From: Alphaproteobacteria bacterium MarineAlpha11_Bin1
GTDB taxonomy: Bacteria > Pseudomonadota > Alphaproteobacteria > MPNO01 > UBA830
DNA length: 64,000 nt
Direction of reading: 5' to 3'
NCBI GenBank assembly: GCA_002937455.1
Contig: PTJZ01000012.1
Coordinates: 71,872 to 135,871 of the forward strand
In this document: one piece after another, positions 46,406-56,332 of the stretch
How the letters are laid out: each line of letters opens with the position of its first letter
Numbering within the stretch: position 1 is the first letter of the stretch
The notes under the pieces: model-generated
Databases searched by the model: none
What the model saw: the letters and a program-made list of their open reading frames with translations, nothing else
What the model was told of the DNA's origin: nothing
Program-made: the position numbers and the translations under genes

Positions 46406-48600
46406 TCGAGATATCCTCTCAAATCATTGCCGATCATGGCCTTACGCCTACGGAATACGATCGCGTTCTCGAAATTATGGGCCGCGCACCAAATCATACC
46501 GAACTGGGTGTTTTCTCGGTTATGTGGTCTGAGCATTGTTCATATAAGTCTTCAAAATTCTGGCTGAAAAAGCTGCCGACGGAAGCACCCTGGGTAATCT
46601 GTGGACCGGGAGAGAACGCTGGCGTAATCGATATCGGGGACGGTAAGGCCTGTATTTTTAAGATGGAAAGCCACAATCATCCGTCATTTATCGAACCATA
46701 CCAAGGGGCAGCAACCGGGGTTGGTGGCATCCTACGCGACGTTTTTACAATGGGAGCGCGGCCGATTGCTAATATGAACGCACTACGTTTCGGCGAACCA
46801 AGTCATCCAAAAACCCGCCACTTGGTTAACGGTGTGGTTTCTGGAATCGGTAGCTACGGTAACTGTATCGGCGTTCCAACCGTTGGCGGAGAGATAAATT
46901 TCGACTCGAGCTACAATGGCAATATCATTGTAAATGCCATGACGGTCGGGATTGCCGATACCGATAAGATTTTCTACTCCGCCGCGGCGGGGGTCGGTAA
47001 TGCAGTCGTATATGTCGGCTCCAAGACCGGCCGTGACGGTATCCATGGTGCCACCATGGCTTCAGCCGAGTTCGATGAAGATTCAGACGGGAAGCGGCCC
47101 ACGGTGCAGGTGGGGGATCCTTTTACCGAGAAGCTCTTATTAGAGGCCTGCCTTGAGTTGATGTCGACTGACGCGATTATCGCTATCCAGGACATGGGCG
47201 CGGCGGGACTAACCTCTTCGTCGGTAGAGATGTCGGATAAAGGTGGCGTTGGTATTGAATTTGACCTTGACCTAGTACCCGTTCGTGAAGAGGCCATGAC
47301 ACCGTATGAGATAATGCTCTCGGAAAGCCAAGAACGTATGTTAATGGTTCTCAAGCCCGGCCGAGAGGAAATGGCGCAGAAAATCTTCGAAAAATGGGAA
47401 CTCGATTTTGCTGTTATAGGTCGGGTGACGGATACCAACCGACTTGTCCTGAAATTCGCTGGCGAGGTTGTATGCGATATTCCGGTCCCACCGCTAGTCG
47501 CTGGAGCGCCTGAATATGAACGCCCGTGGGTGCGTACCCCGCCATCTCCGGGTTTAACAGCGGAAGAGGCTTTGCACGGATTCGACCTAACCCCGGAGGA
47601 AGCATTGATCGAGATGATGGCATCTCCTGACCTCTGTTCTCGCCGCTGGGTATGGGAGCAATACGACCACATGGTGATGGGCGATACGGTGCAGAGACCG
47701 GGCGGAGATGCAGCAGTAGTACGCGTTCACGGCACAGATCGCGGTCTTGCTATCACCACAGACTGTACACCTCGATACTGCGTCGCCGACCCTGTCGGGG
47801 GTGGGCGCCAAGCAGTTTCCGAGGCATGGCGTAACTTAATAGCATGCGGTGCAAAACCACTAGCTATTACGGACAACATGAATTTCGGGAACCCCGAACG
47901 TCCGGAGATCATGGGTCAGTTTGTCGGATGCATCGAAGGCATGAGAGAGGCGTGTATCGCGCTGGATTTCCCGGTCGTCTCAGGAAATGTCTCCCTCTAC
48001 AATGAGACCAACGGTTCTGGAATCCTTCCTACTCCAGCTATTGGTGGTGTCGGGCTAATCGAGGATATCACAACAAAGATGGTGTCGCCTGCCTTCGCAG
48101 CAGAGGGCGAAGACATAGTGTTGATCGGCGAAACCGTGGGCCATCTCGGCCGATCCCTCTTCCTACGCCACTATAAAGAACAAAGTATCGGCGCGCCTCC
48201 CCCGGTCGATCTTTTTACGGAACGTCGAAATGGTGATTTCGTTCACGAACATACTGAGATCAATGCATTAACGGCCTGTCACGATTTGTCGGACGGAGGT
48301 TTGTTGGTCGCGATTGCTGAGATGGCGCTCGCCGGAAACATAGGTGCGCACCTCTTCTCCGCGCCCAACAATATACCTCCACTCGCCTGGTGGTTTGGAG
48401 AGGATCAGTCACGGTATCTTATTACCCTCGAAAATTCGAAGAACTTACTAACCGCGGCCAATACTCGCGGCGTCGCGGCCCGATTGATAGGACGTACTGG
48501 GAGCTCGGAGTTGACCCTAGCTAATGGCAACTCTATACCCCTCTCACATATACGGAATGCTCATGAAAACTGGCTTCCCCGCTATATGACGGCCAACTAA
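46402..48600 (+). CDS. purL: Phosphoribosylformylglycinamidine synthase subunit PurL
   Basis: The small-type synthetase subunit (732 aa) that uses ATP and channelled ammonia to make FGAM. Signatures include [14 protein letters not shown] (about residues 40-53), [36 protein letters not shown], the second-half [12 protein letters not shown] and [19 protein letters not shown]. It is the last gene of purSQL. Long open frames on the opposite strand within it are shadows. Confidence 0.97.
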   Translation: MIEISSQIIADHGLTPTEYDRVLEIMGRAPNHTELGVFSVMWSEHCSYKSSKFWLKKLPTEAPWVICGPGENAGVIDIGDGKACIFKMESHNHPSFIEPYQGAATGVGGILRDVFTMGARPIANMNALRFGEPSHPKTRHLVNGVVSGIGSYGNCIGVPTVGGEINFDSSYNGNIIVNAMTVGIADTDKIFYSAAAGVGNAVVYVGSKTGRDGIHGATMASAEFDEDSDGKRPTVQVGDPFTEKLLLEACLELMSTDAIIAIQDMGAAGLTSSSVEMSDKGGVGIEFDLDLVPVREEAMTPYEIMLSESQERMLMVLKPGREEMAQKIFEKWELDFAVIGRVTDTNRLVLKFAGEVVCDIPVPPLVAGAPEYERPWVRTPPSPGLTAEEALHGFDLTPEEALIEMMASPDLCSRRWVWEQYDHMVMGDTVQRPGGDAAVVRVHGTDRGLAITTDCTPRYCVADPVGGGRQAVSEAWRNLIACGAKPLAITDNMNFGNPERPEIMGQFVGCIEGMREACIALDFPVVSGNVSLYNETNGSGILPTPAIGGVGLIEDITTKMVSPAFAAEGEDIVLIGETVGHLGRSLFLRHYKEQSIGAPPPVDLFTERRNGDFVHEHTEINALTACHDLSDGGLLVAIAEMALAGNIGAHLFSAPNNIPPLAWWFGEDQSRYLITLENSKNLLTAANTRGVAARLIGRTGSSELTLANGNSIPLSHIRNAHENWLPRYMTAN

Positions 48601-48654
48601 AGGCTGAGGAAACAAACACGAACGAATTAGAGAGATAGATAAGGGAAACAAGCT

Positions 48655-48894
48655 ATGCCGATGGATGCAGGTATGATTGAAGGCCTGATCAAGGAGAGCA
48701 TTCCTGATGCGGAGGTCACCATTCAGGACCTCGCGGGGGACGGCGATCATTACGCTGCCTTGGTCGTTTCCAGTACATTCAACGGCAAAACCCGAGTGCA
48801 ACAGCATCAAATGGTCTATCAGGCACTAGAGGGACGTATGGGCGGCGAGCTCCATGCGCTGGCTCTCCAGACTAGTACCCCTAAGGATACTTAA
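48655..48894 (+). CDS. BolA-family protein
   Basis: A 79-residue BolA/IbaG-like protein. VTIQDLAGDGDHYAALVVSS and the Fe-S-ligand His of the RVQQHQMVYQAL helix are typical. With the monothiol glutaredoxin directly downstream (30 bp) it should form a [2Fe-2S] BolA-Grx complex involved in iron-sulphur trafficking; the gene pair is widely conserved. Confidence 0.92.
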   Translation: MPMDAGMIEGLIKESIPDAEVTIQDLAGDGDHYAALVVSSTFNGKTRVQQHQMVYQALEGRMGGELHALALQTSTPKDT

Positions 48895-48924
48895 TCCGGA
48901 ACCCAATTTAGAGGAATAACTGCA

Positions 48925-49272
48925 ATGAGCGAACACCCTGTATTCGAACGTATAAAAGACGAAGTCGAAAAAAATGAAGTCGTTCTTTTTATGAAGGGTA
49001 CACCCGTCTTTCCGCAATGCGGATTCTCTTCGGTTTGTGTCCAGATTCTAGGTAACCTTGGTATTCCCTTCACGAGCGTCAACGTGCTTGAAGACCAAGA
49101 AGTCCGAGAGGGCATTAAGGCCTATTCGGACTGGCCCACCATTCCGCAACTCTACGTGAAAGGAGAATTTGTGGGGGGCTGCGATATTATTCGCGAGATG
49201 TACGAATCCGGTGAACTTTTGGAATACTTCAATACCAATGGAATTAACGTCCAGCTTGCCAATCCAGAGTGA
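48925..49272 (+). CDS. grxD: Monothiol glutaredoxin, Grx4 type
   Basis: A 115-residue CGFS glutaredoxin carrying or transferring [2Fe-2S] clusters. The active site is [16 protein letters not shown] (Cys about residue 32); the GSH-binding [20 protein letters not shown] follows. A clear GAGGAA Shine-Dalgarno precedes the ATG. Paired with BolA. Confidence 0.96.
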   Translation: MSEHPVFERIKDEVEKNEVVLFMKGTPVFPQCGFSSVCVQILGNLGIPFTSVNVLEDQEVREGIKAYSDWPTIPQLYVKGEFVGGCDIIREMYESGELLEYFNTNGINVQLANPE

Positions 49273-49305
49273 CTAGCCGGGTATGAACCGAGTCGATTTT
49301 CACCG

Positions 49306-49587
49306 ATGCGCCGGATGCGAAAAAAGTCCTTAATTCTCCATGCACAGCTACCGCTGATCATACTGGCTCTGACAGGCTGTAGCGGTGCCAAAGACCTCGC
49401 GAAAGTTTCCCCAAAGTTGCATTTAGCTTGCCAAACAATCTTATGCGAGTGCCGCACAAAACCCAGAAACGTTTTTGCCACCCCGAAAACTACAGATATT
49501 ATCTGGCACCTAAATGGAAACGCCAGTTGCCCCGCCAACTATGTGTTGGAACGAGTCAAATTAGATTTCCTGGGGCGTAGAAATTAG
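49306..49587 (+). CDS. Small putative lipoprotein
   Basis: A 93-residue protein I do not recognise. A basic start (MRRMRKKS), a hydrophobic run and the lipobox LALTGCSG (Cys about residue 25) indicate an exported lipoprotein; the mature part is about 69 residues with three further Cys (ACQTILCECR, ASCPANY). It lies 33 bp after grxD on the same strand. Expression is plausible, function unknown. Confidence 0.6.
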   Translation: MRRMRKKSLILHAQLPLIILALTGCSGAKDLAKVSPKLHLACQTILCECRTKPRNVFATPKTTDIIWHLNGNASCPANYVLERVKLDFLGRRN

Positions 49588-49660
49588 GATTCCGGCCACG
49601 GCAGTAGAAAAACCTCTACAGACAAGCTTGCGCAGTTTTTCACTGATATCCCTAATCAAA

Positions 49661-50278
49661 TTAACGTGAGTAGAATTCTATGACGAGGTTGGGTTCCATT
49701 TGGACCGGATAGGGCACCTCAGCAAATCCTGGTACGCGTAGAAACTTGCCCTGCATTTTGCCATGATCAACTTCCATGTATTCCGGTACATCCCGCTCCG
49801 GCAGCTGGCCGGCTTCAAGCACCATGGGAATGGTGCGAGACTTCTCTCGGACTTCAATCACGTCACCTTCCTTTACTCGATAAGAGGGGATAGTAACGCG
49901 GGCGCCATTTACGCGAACGTGGCCATGATTGATAAATTGACGAGACGCGAAAACTGTCGGCACAAACTTCATGCGGTAGACTACAGCGTCTAGTCTCTGT
50001 TCGAGCAAACCGATAAGCGCCTCAACGGTATCGCCGCGACGCTTGACCGCTTCGCCGTAGATGCGGCGAAACTGTTTCTCGGTAATATTGCCGTAATAGC
50101 CTTTAAGTTTCTGCTTCGCCTGCAACTGCAATCCGAAATCAGACATCTTACTACGCCGCCGCTGACCGTGCTGTCCCGGGCCATATTCTCGGCTATTCCA
50201 AGGACTTTTTGGGCGACCCCATAGGTTGCAGCCTAAGCGCCGGTTAATCTTATATTTCGAGCGCACGCGTTTTGACAT
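49661..50278 (-). CDS. rpsD: 30S ribosomal protein S4
   Basis: A primary 16S rRNA-binding protein and assembly initiator. It begins [20 protein letters not shown]; the S4 domain includes [20 protein letters not shown] and [20 protein letters not shown]. 205 aa. Strong Shine-Dalgarno (AAGGAG). Transcribed alone from the promoter described next, not in the alpha operon as in E. coli. Confidence 0.98.
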   Translation of the reverse strand: MSKRVRSKYKINRRLGCNLWGRPKSPWNSREYGPGQHGQRRRSKMSDFGLQLQAKQKLKGYYGNITEKQFRRIYGEAVKRRGDTVEALIGLLEQRLDAVVYRMKFVPTVFASRQFINHGHVRVNGARVTIPSYRVKEGDVIEVREKSRTIPMVLEAGQLPERDVPEYMEVDHGKMQGKFLRVPGFAEVPYPVQMEPNLVIEFYSR

Positions 50279-50419
50279 GGCCCTATCTCCTTTGTTCTCT
50301 CTATTTGTCCCGGTAGTCCGGTTCCAGACCTTGCTGGCGGCGGGAAACTGCCTTTTTCAGGCAACATCCTCATTCCCGGGAGTGGCGGCGGAGTATATGC
50401 ATCGCACCCGCCGTGTCAA
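50279..50419 (-). promoter_or_regulatory. rpsD promoter and short leader
   Basis: On the minus strand a consensus -35 TTGACA (50419-50414) and -10 TATACT (50397-50392) are separated by 16 nt, an excellent sigma-70 promoter. The predicted leader of about 105 nt contains a small hairpin (GCCT-GAAAA-AGGC) and ends in the AAGGAG ribosome binding site. It could host S4 autoregulation, but I cannot show this. Confidence 0.7.
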
Positions 50420-50690
50420 CGAATTGCGTAAAGAGGCTGCTTCGACCAAAAAATTTGCGAATATGAAATGAATTCAGTCAAAAATGCTGATCTTATTTGA
50501 TGGCGCTACTGATTGGTTAGGTATTTTTGGCGGTATCATCGATACTATTGTTTACCTCCCCGAGGTTTCCTGCTGTACTATCTTTGGCACCATTCGACTG
50601 TATACGTGGATTGTTTTATTCCCCTCCACGGATTTTTCGTGGCCGTTCGTCATTATTGACGCCATCTGGCCACGGAAGTTTTCGGGCTCT
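50420..50690. other. Non-coding gap between trmJ end and rpsD promoter
   Basis: About 270 bp with only short meaningless open frames; no hairpin with a T run is clear on the minus strand. Confidence 0.4.
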
Positions 50691-51458
50691 TTATCTCGAA
50701 CGATCGCGTGGGCGTGAAAGGCCACCAACGATGCCGCGAAGAGTTTTGACTTCTCGATCACTGAGCCTCGAACGGGTAAAAATATTACGGATATTTCGAA
50801 CCATACGTGGTCGTTTTTCTGGCGGGAATAGAAAGCCGCAGGCATCCAGTTCTGCCTCCAAGTGCTCGAAAAAATTTACTAACTCATCTTTAGATGCTAC
50901 CCTCCCGCCCTTGCGGGTCACACCATCCAATTTTTTTGGTTGGGTCGCCTGAAACCATTCGTAACCGATCAACAAAACCGCTTGCGCGAGATTTAGAGAG
51001 CGGTGTTCTGAATCTACGGGAACCATGATGATGGCATCGGAGATCGCTACATCGTCGTTATTTAGTCCCTTAGATTCGCGACCGAAAAGAATACCTGATC
51101 TTTCGCCCTTTTCGTTGTTTGCATGAAGAGATTTCGCCAAATCACGCGGCGTCAGTACCGGCTTTTCCATATCTCGTACACGGGCCGTCGTCGCGTAAAG
51201 CCGATTTAGATCGGAAACAGCATCTTGAGTATTATCATAGATCGTGGCCTGCTCTAGAACGCGCTCTGCACCGGATGCAGTGTTGATGGCTTTCTGGTTC
51301 GGCCAATCACCCTTAGGTTCGACCAGACGCATCTCAGACAGCCCGAAATTCATCATCGCTCGCGCCGACGCTCCAATGTTTTCACCCAACGTGGGACGCA
51401 CCATTATGATAGCTGGGGGCGGTTTTACGTTGGTCACAGGGTCAAGGGATTCCGTCAC
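50691..51458 (-). CDS. trmJ: tRNA/rRNA methyltransferase, SpoU/TrmJ family
   Basis: A SPOUT-class SAM-dependent 2'-O-methyltransferase, like TrmJ acting on position 32 of tRNA. It begins IIMVRPTLGENIGASARAMM; knot motifs are GILFGRESKGLNNDD and HRSLNLAQAVLLIGYE. I start at the GTG at 51458, whose GTGA overlaps the cimA stop by 4 bp; an ATG at 51473 would add five residues. The C-terminal ~90 residues form the dimerisation helices. Translationally coupled to cimA. Confidence 0.9.
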   Translation of the reverse strand: MTESLDPVTNVKPPPAIIMVRPTLGENIGASARAMMNFGLSEMRLVEPKGDWPNQKAINTASGAERVLEQATIYDNTQDAVSDLNRLYATTARVRDMEKPVLTPRDLAKSLHANNEKGERSGILFGRESKGLNNDDVAISDAIIMVPVDSEHRSLNLAQAVLLIGYEWFQATQPKKLDGVTRKGGRVASKDELVNFFEHLEAELDACGFLFPPEKRPRMVRNIRNIFTRSRLSDREVKTLRGIVGGLSRPRDRSR

Positions 51459-53053
51459 GCCGCTTTGGCGCAATCACGATACAGTTTATACGATATCGAA
51501 TCCTGCAGCGCGTTATAGGAAGCGTCGATGATGTTGGTCGATAGTCCTACACACGACCAGCGTCGATCTTGGCCGTCCGCACTTTCGATCATGACTCTTG
51601 TTACGGCACCCGTGCCATCGCCAGGTGTTAGGATTCGGACCTTGTAATCGACCAATCGCATATCCTCGAGCTCTGGATAGCTCTCTAGCAAAACCTTACC
51701 AAGAGCATTATCGAGCGCGTTGACCGGCCCATTACCCTCGGCCACTGCCATATGGTTTCGGTTTCCTACATCGACCTTCACCGTCGCCTCTGACACGGTC
51801 ACCAATTCTCCACGAGCGTTCCAACGGCGCTCGTCAAGTACTCGGAAAGAATGCAACGTATAATATTCAGGTACTTGTTGCAGGATCCGGCGCGCCAAAA
51901 GCTCAAAACTGGCTTCGGCCCCGTCATAGGCGTAACCCTCAAATTCCCGTTCCTTTACCAATTTCAGGAGACGGGGCACTCTTGGGTGATTTGAGTCAAT
52001 CTCAAGTCCGATTTCTCGAAACCGCGCTAGAATGTTGGATCTACCCGACTGGTCTGATACGACGATATGACGAGCGTTCCCCACCAGAGTAGGATCGATA
52101 TGTTCATAGGTTCTCGGATCCTTCTCGACAGCTGAGACATGCAATCCACCCTTATGCGCAAATGCCGAATCACCGACATACGCGGCATTACGGACTGGCG
52201 AGCGGTTGAGACGTTCGTCTAAAACACGTGATATGTGGGTAAGCTGTCTCAAGTCATTATCACCTAGACCAGTATGGAAACCCATTTTGAGCATTAGGTT
52301 GGGGATGATTGCAGTCAGATTAGCATTACCGCAACGCTCGCCGAGACCGTTAAGGGTTCCCTGGACCTGCCGTGCACCAGCGTTGACTGCGGCGAGGGAA
52401 TTTGCAACGGCATTCTCAGTATCATTATGACAATGAATCCCGAGGTGTGTACCGGGAACATAGTCGGATACTTCGCGGATTATGCGATCAATTTCATGTG
52501 GTAAAGTTCCACCGTTGGTATCGCAAAGAACGATCCACCGAGCGCCAGCCTCATAGGCTGCTTTTACGCAGGAAAGCGCATATTCAGAATTTTCTTTGTA
52601 GCCATCGAAGAAATGCTCGGCATCAAACAAAACTTCGCTAACTCGATTTTTGCCATAAGCAATGGAGTCCCCAATGATCTCTATATTTTCTTCCCTCGGA
52701 ATTTCCAAAGCTACATCGACGTGATAGTCCCAAGTCTTTCCCACCATGCAAACAGCCGCGGGCTTAACGTCGAACAAGGCGGCAAGACCCGGATCATTTT
52801 CAACCGAGCGACCGGGACGGCGAGTCATACCAAAAGCAGCGATCTTGGACCGTTTCAAGATCGGCGGCTTTAGGAAAAATGCGTCGTCTGTCGGATTGGC
52901 GCCTGGCCAGCCGCCTTCGATATAGTCAATACCGAGATTATCTAGCGCGCTCGCCATCGCAATCTTGTCGGCAACAGAAAAATCTACGCCCTGCGTCTGC
53001 GCCCCGTCACGCAACGTCGAGTCAAATAGATAAATGCGGTTATCGTTCGCCAT
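51455..53053 (-). CDS. cimA: (R)-citramalate synthase
   Basis: Condenses pyruvate and acetyl-CoA to citramalate, the threonine-independent entry to isoleucine. LFDSTLRDGAQTQGVDFS (metal-binding Asp, catalytic Arg) and GIHCHNDTENAVANS are HMGL-family hallmarks; the C-terminal LeuA-type allosteric domain (about 400-525) is present. About 532 aa. The start is uncertain: the ATG at 53053 matches homologues but its Shine-Dalgarno is too close, while the ATG at 53083 has AGGAG at a fair distance and adds 10 residues. Confidence 0.93.
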   Translation of the reverse strand: MANDNRIYLFDSTLRDGAQTQGVDFSVADKIAMASALDNLGIDYIEGGWPGANPTDDAFFLKPPILKRSKIAAFGMTRRPGRSVENDPGLAALFDVKPAAVCMVGKTWDYHVDVALEIPREENIEIIGDSIAYGKNRVSEVLFDAEHFFDGYKENSEYALSCVKAAYEAGARWIVLCDTNGGTLPHEIDRIIREVSDYVPGTHLGIHCHNDTENAVANSLAAVNAGARQVQGTLNGLGERCGNANLTAIIPNLMLKMGFHTGLGDNDLRQLTHISRVLDERLNRSPVRNAAYVGDSAFAHKGGLHVSAVEKDPRTYEHIDPTLVGNARHIVVSDQSGRSNILARFREIGLEIDSNHPRVPRLLKLVKEREFEGYAYDGAEASFELLARRILQQVPEYYTLHSFRVLDERRWNARGELVTVSEATVKVDVGNRNHMAVAEGNGPVNALDNALGKVLLESYPELEDMRLVDYKVRILTPGDGTGAVTRVMIESADGQDRRWSCVGLSTNIIDASYNALQDSISYKLYRDCAKAA

Positions 53054-53126
53054 CTTCCTGCGGGTCCCGCTCAATTTAATCATAAGGGCGCGAACTCCTA
53101 CCAAAGTCCGCTCAATACGTAAACGA

Positions 53127-54788
53127 TTAAGCTCTACCCCGAAACGCGTTTACGATTGGATAACGACGGTCACGTCCGAACGATCTGCCAGTAATTTTGA
53201 CACCGGGTGGGGCTTGACGCCGTTTGTATTCAGCGCCGAGGAGCATACGCCAGACACTTAACACCAATGCTCGGTCGTGCCCCTCTTTTTCCAAGTCGTC
53301 TACGCCTAGGTCCCCCTCGTTTAATTCTTTGAGGATAGCGTCCAATTGCTCGTATGGCGGCAGGTTATCTGCGTCTTTCTGATCAGGTTTAAGTTCGGCT
53401 GTCGGAGGCTTCACTATAATGTTTTCCGGAACCACCCGACCGCCGGGGCCTAGAAATCTTGTTGAGAGGTTGGCATTACGCCAATGGCAAAGTTGGAATA
53501 CTTTCGTCTTATAAACATCCTTCAATACGGAATATCCTCCACACATATCGCCATAGAGCGTGGCGTAACCAACCGACATCTCAGACTTGTTACCCGTCGA
53601 TACCACCATTGCACCCGTTTTGTTGGACAGTGCCATTAGCGTGAGACCACGAGACCGTGCCTGAACATTCTCTTCGGCGGTCCCGGCCTCTGTCCCTGCG
53701 AAGGTTTCCGATAACATCTCTTCGAATGCCTTCATGGCCGGTTCAATAGAGATCGAATCTAACGGCACGCCGAGTAGTCGGCACGCCTCCGCAGCATCTT
53801 CAAGGCTTTCTTGTGAAGTGAAGGGGGAAGGCATCATAACGCAGTGAACCTGATTGGGTCCGAGGGCATCGACCGCCACCGCCGCTGTCAACGCAGAATC
53901 TACTCCACCGGACATACCAATCAATACGCCTGGAAAACCACTTTTAGTGACATAATCTCTAAGTCCAAGTACCATTGCTGAGTAGATCGCCATGTCACCG
54001 TCAGGTGGTGAGCTTTTCTCCCCTTCATCGCAAACCCAAGTATTGCCATTACGGGACCAAATGGTTTTTATTAGGCTTTCATCCCAAGCTGGTGCTTGCA
54101 CCCGCAATGACGCGTCAGCGCCGAGCACGAAAGACGCACCATCGAATACTAACTCATCCTGACCGCCCACCTGATTAACGTAGATCAGAGGCATCCGGCA
54201 CTCGATGGCACGTGCGGCGGCAAGATTGATGCGAGTATCCCACTTGTCCTGTTGGTAGGGTGAGCCGTTAAGCACCACGAGGATCTCTGCACCAGATTCA
54301 TCTAAACATTCGGCAACCTCGTCGGTCCACATATCCTCGCAAATCATCACCCCCAGCCTAACGCCGCGGAAGCTGATTGGCCCGGGCAGAGGGCCCGACC
54401 TGAATATACGTTTTTCGTCGAACACACCATAATTTGGCAGATCGTGTTTAAACCGTACTGCCGAGATCTGCCCTCGATCAAGCAGCAAGACGGCATTATA
54501 GAGATCCTCATTATCGCGCCATGGCGATCCCACTAGCATGGCCGGGCCACCGTCCACCGTCTCGCGGGCAAGCGCCTCGATTTCGCGTTGGATAGTATCG
54601 TTGACAATGGGCCGAAATACCAAGTCCTCCGGCGGGTACCCACAAACGACCAGTTCACTCGTTACGACGAGATCAGCGCCACATTTTGCCGCATCAAGAC
54701 GGGCCTGGCGGAGTCGTTCGACGTTACCGACAATGTCACCGACAACAGGATTGATTTGAGCCAGAGAAATATTGAGCGTATCGGTCAT
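53127..54788 (-). CDS. nadE: Glutamine-dependent NAD+ synthetase
   Basis: The final step of NAD synthesis from deamido-NAD. An N-terminal nitrilase-type glutaminase domain (about 1-260) holds the catalytic Glu (VTSELVVCGYPPEDL), Lys (FKHDLPNYG) and Cys (GVMICEDMW). The C-terminal synthetase has the SGGxDS P-loop (GMSGGVDSALTAAVA) and STGNKSEMSVGYATLYGD. 553 aa, typical of the fused type. Confidence 0.96.
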   Translation of the reverse strand: MTDTLNISLAQINPVVGDIVGNVERLRQARLDAAKCGADLVVTSELVVCGYPPEDLVFRPIVNDTIQREIEALARETVDGGPAMLVGSPWRDNEDLYNAVLLLDRGQISAVRFKHDLPNYGVFDEKRIFRSGPLPGPISFRGVRLGVMICEDMWTDEVAECLDESGAEILVVLNGSPYQQDKWDTRINLAAARAIECRMPLIYVNQVGGQDELVFDGASFVLGADASLRVQAPAWDESLIKTIWSRNGNTWVCDEGEKSSPPDGDMAIYSAMVLGLRDYVTKSGFPGVLIGMSGGVDSALTAAVAVDALGPNQVHCVMMPSPFTSQESLEDAAEACRLLGVPLDSISIEPAMKAFEEMLSETFAGTEAGTAEENVQARSRGLTLMALSNKTGAMVVSTGNKSEMSVGYATLYGDMCGGYSVLKDVYKTKVFQLCHWRNANLSTRFLGPGGRVVPENIIVKPPTAELKPDQKDADNLPPYEQLDAILKELNEGDLGVDDLEKEGHDRALVLSVWRMLLGAEYKRRQAPPGVKITGRSFGRDRRYPIVNAFRGRA

Positions 54789-54802
54789 TAAGATCTCCCC
54801 GC

Positions 54803-56194
54803 TTATTCGGCCGCCTCATATTTGGGTGGATCATTCCGTTCGCTATCACGCTTTGCCTTAAGGTGCTCGCCGACAAGAAACGCTAGTTCTAGGGACTGCG
54901 ACGCGTTTAGACGAGGATCGCAATGCGTATGATAACGAGCTGACAAACCTTCATCGGTGATCTCCTGAGCACCACCGGTGCATTCAGTCACATTCTGCCC
55001 GGTAAGCTCGATATGAACCCCACCGGCGTGGGTACCCTCGGCCTCGTGCACCGCAAAGAAGCCACGTACTTCCTGCAAGATTTGGTCAAAGGGGCGCGTC
55101 TTAAAGCCGCTTTTGGCCTTGATTGTGTTACCGTGCATCGGGTCGCAGGTCCAAACAACCTTCTTACCTTCATTAGCAACAGCTCTGACGAGGTTAGGCA
55201 AGGTCTGCTCTACCTTTTCGTGCCCCATTCGGCTGATTAGAACTAGACGACCCGGATCATTATCTGGGTTGAGCGCATCGATGACTTTCAGCAATTCATC
55301 GGGCGTTTGCGTTGGTCCAGTTTTGAGGCCGATGGGATTTGCGATTCCCCGCAAGAATTCGACATGACCGCCATCAAGCTGACGGGTCCGGTCACCAATC
55401 CACAACATATGTGCCGACGTGTCATACCAATCGCCAGAGGTAGAATCTACACGCGTCATAGCCTGTTCATACCCCAGTAACAAAGCCTCATGGCTCGTAT
55501 AAAAATCGGTCTCACGTAATTGTGGCGCGGCGTTGGGCGTCAGCCCGCAGGCCGCCATAAATGTCATAGCTTCATCAATGCGGTCTGCTAATTCAGCATA
55601 TTTCCGGGCCTGTTCTCCCGAAGAAACAAATTCGAGATTCCAACGGTGCACTTCTTCTAGATTTGCATAACCACCCTGTGCGAAGGCTCGTAGAAGATTC
55701 AGGGTCGCCGCGGATTGGTTGTATACTTGGACCATACGTTCTGGATCAGGCGTACGCGCCTCCCCAGTGAACTCCATGTCGTTTACCATATCGCCTCGAT
55801 AGCTGGGCAGAGTAATGCCGTCCTGCTCCTCAACGTCGGAAGACCTCGGTTTTGCAAATTGCCCCGCCAGACGTCCAATTTTTACAACGGGTTTGCCAGA
55901 TGCGAAGGTTAGAACCACAGCCATTTGCAGCAGAACACGAAATGTATCGCGGATATAGTTGGGATGGAATTCGGCGAAACTCTCGGCGCAATCACCCCCC
56001 TGCAATAGGAAGGCCCTACCCTCCGCGACATCAGAAAGCTGAGCATGGAGCTTACGCGCCTCGCCCGCAAACACTAATGGTGGATATCTACTGAGCTTGC
56101 TTTCCGCCGCTTCCACGGCGATTGAATCCGGGTATTCCGGAACCTGAATCACAGGTTTGTCTCGCCAGCTTTCGGGCGACCAGTTCCCCGACAT
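54803..56194 (-). CDS. Class II 3-deoxy-7-phosphoheptulonate (DAHP) synthase
   Basis: The first step of the shikimate pathway, in the plant/actinobacterial-like class II family. Motifs: [14 protein letters not shown] (metal Cys), [28 protein letters not shown] and [16 protein letters not shown] start at the ATG at 56194, with a GAGAGG Shine-Dalgarno 7 nt upstream, giving 463 aa; the open frame extends 31 codons farther without homology. With aroQ this gives two shikimate enzymes in the window. Confidence 0.95.
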   Translation of the reverse strand: MSGNWSPESWRDKPVIQVPEYPDSIAVEAAESKLSRYPPLVFAGEARKLHAQLSDVAEGRAFLLQGGDCAESFAEFHPNYIRDTFRVLLQMAVVLTFASGKPVVKIGRLAGQFAKPRSSDVEEQDGITLPSYRGDMVNDMEFTGEARTPDPERMVQVYNQSAATLNLLRAFAQGGYANLEEVHRWNLEFVSSGEQARKYAELADRIDEAMTFMAACGLTPNAAPQLRETDFYTSHEALLLGYEQAMTRVDSTSGDWYDTSAHMLWIGDRTRQLDGGHVEFLRGIANPIGLKTGPTQTPDELLKVIDALNPDNDPGRLVLISRMGHEKVEQTLPNLVRAVANEGKKVVWTCDPMHGNTIKAKSGFKTRPFDQILQEVRGFFAVHEAEGTHAGGVHIELTGQNVTECTGGAQEITDEGLSARYHTHCDPRLNASQSLELAFLVGEHLKAKRDSERNDPPKYEAAE

Positions 56195-56332
56195 GGCCAA
56201 CCTCTCTATCTTAATCTCTTTGGGAGGATCGCGTATACGCCGTTTATCCGGCTTTTTCCAGCAAAACTGCGCAATGCGGCCAAACACCCAAGATAACCAG
56301 CTACTGTCCTAAGATGTGGGCGCAATCCTTGG

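Noticed and set aside
46974..47672. 232-codon open frame antisense to purL
   Set aside because: Low-complexity Ser/Arg/Pro composition typical of shadow frames of a conserved gene; no family features.
53100..53261. Plus-strand open frame across the cimA/nadE junction
   Set aside because: It is antisense to two well-conserved genes and lacks a ribosome binding site or family resemblance.
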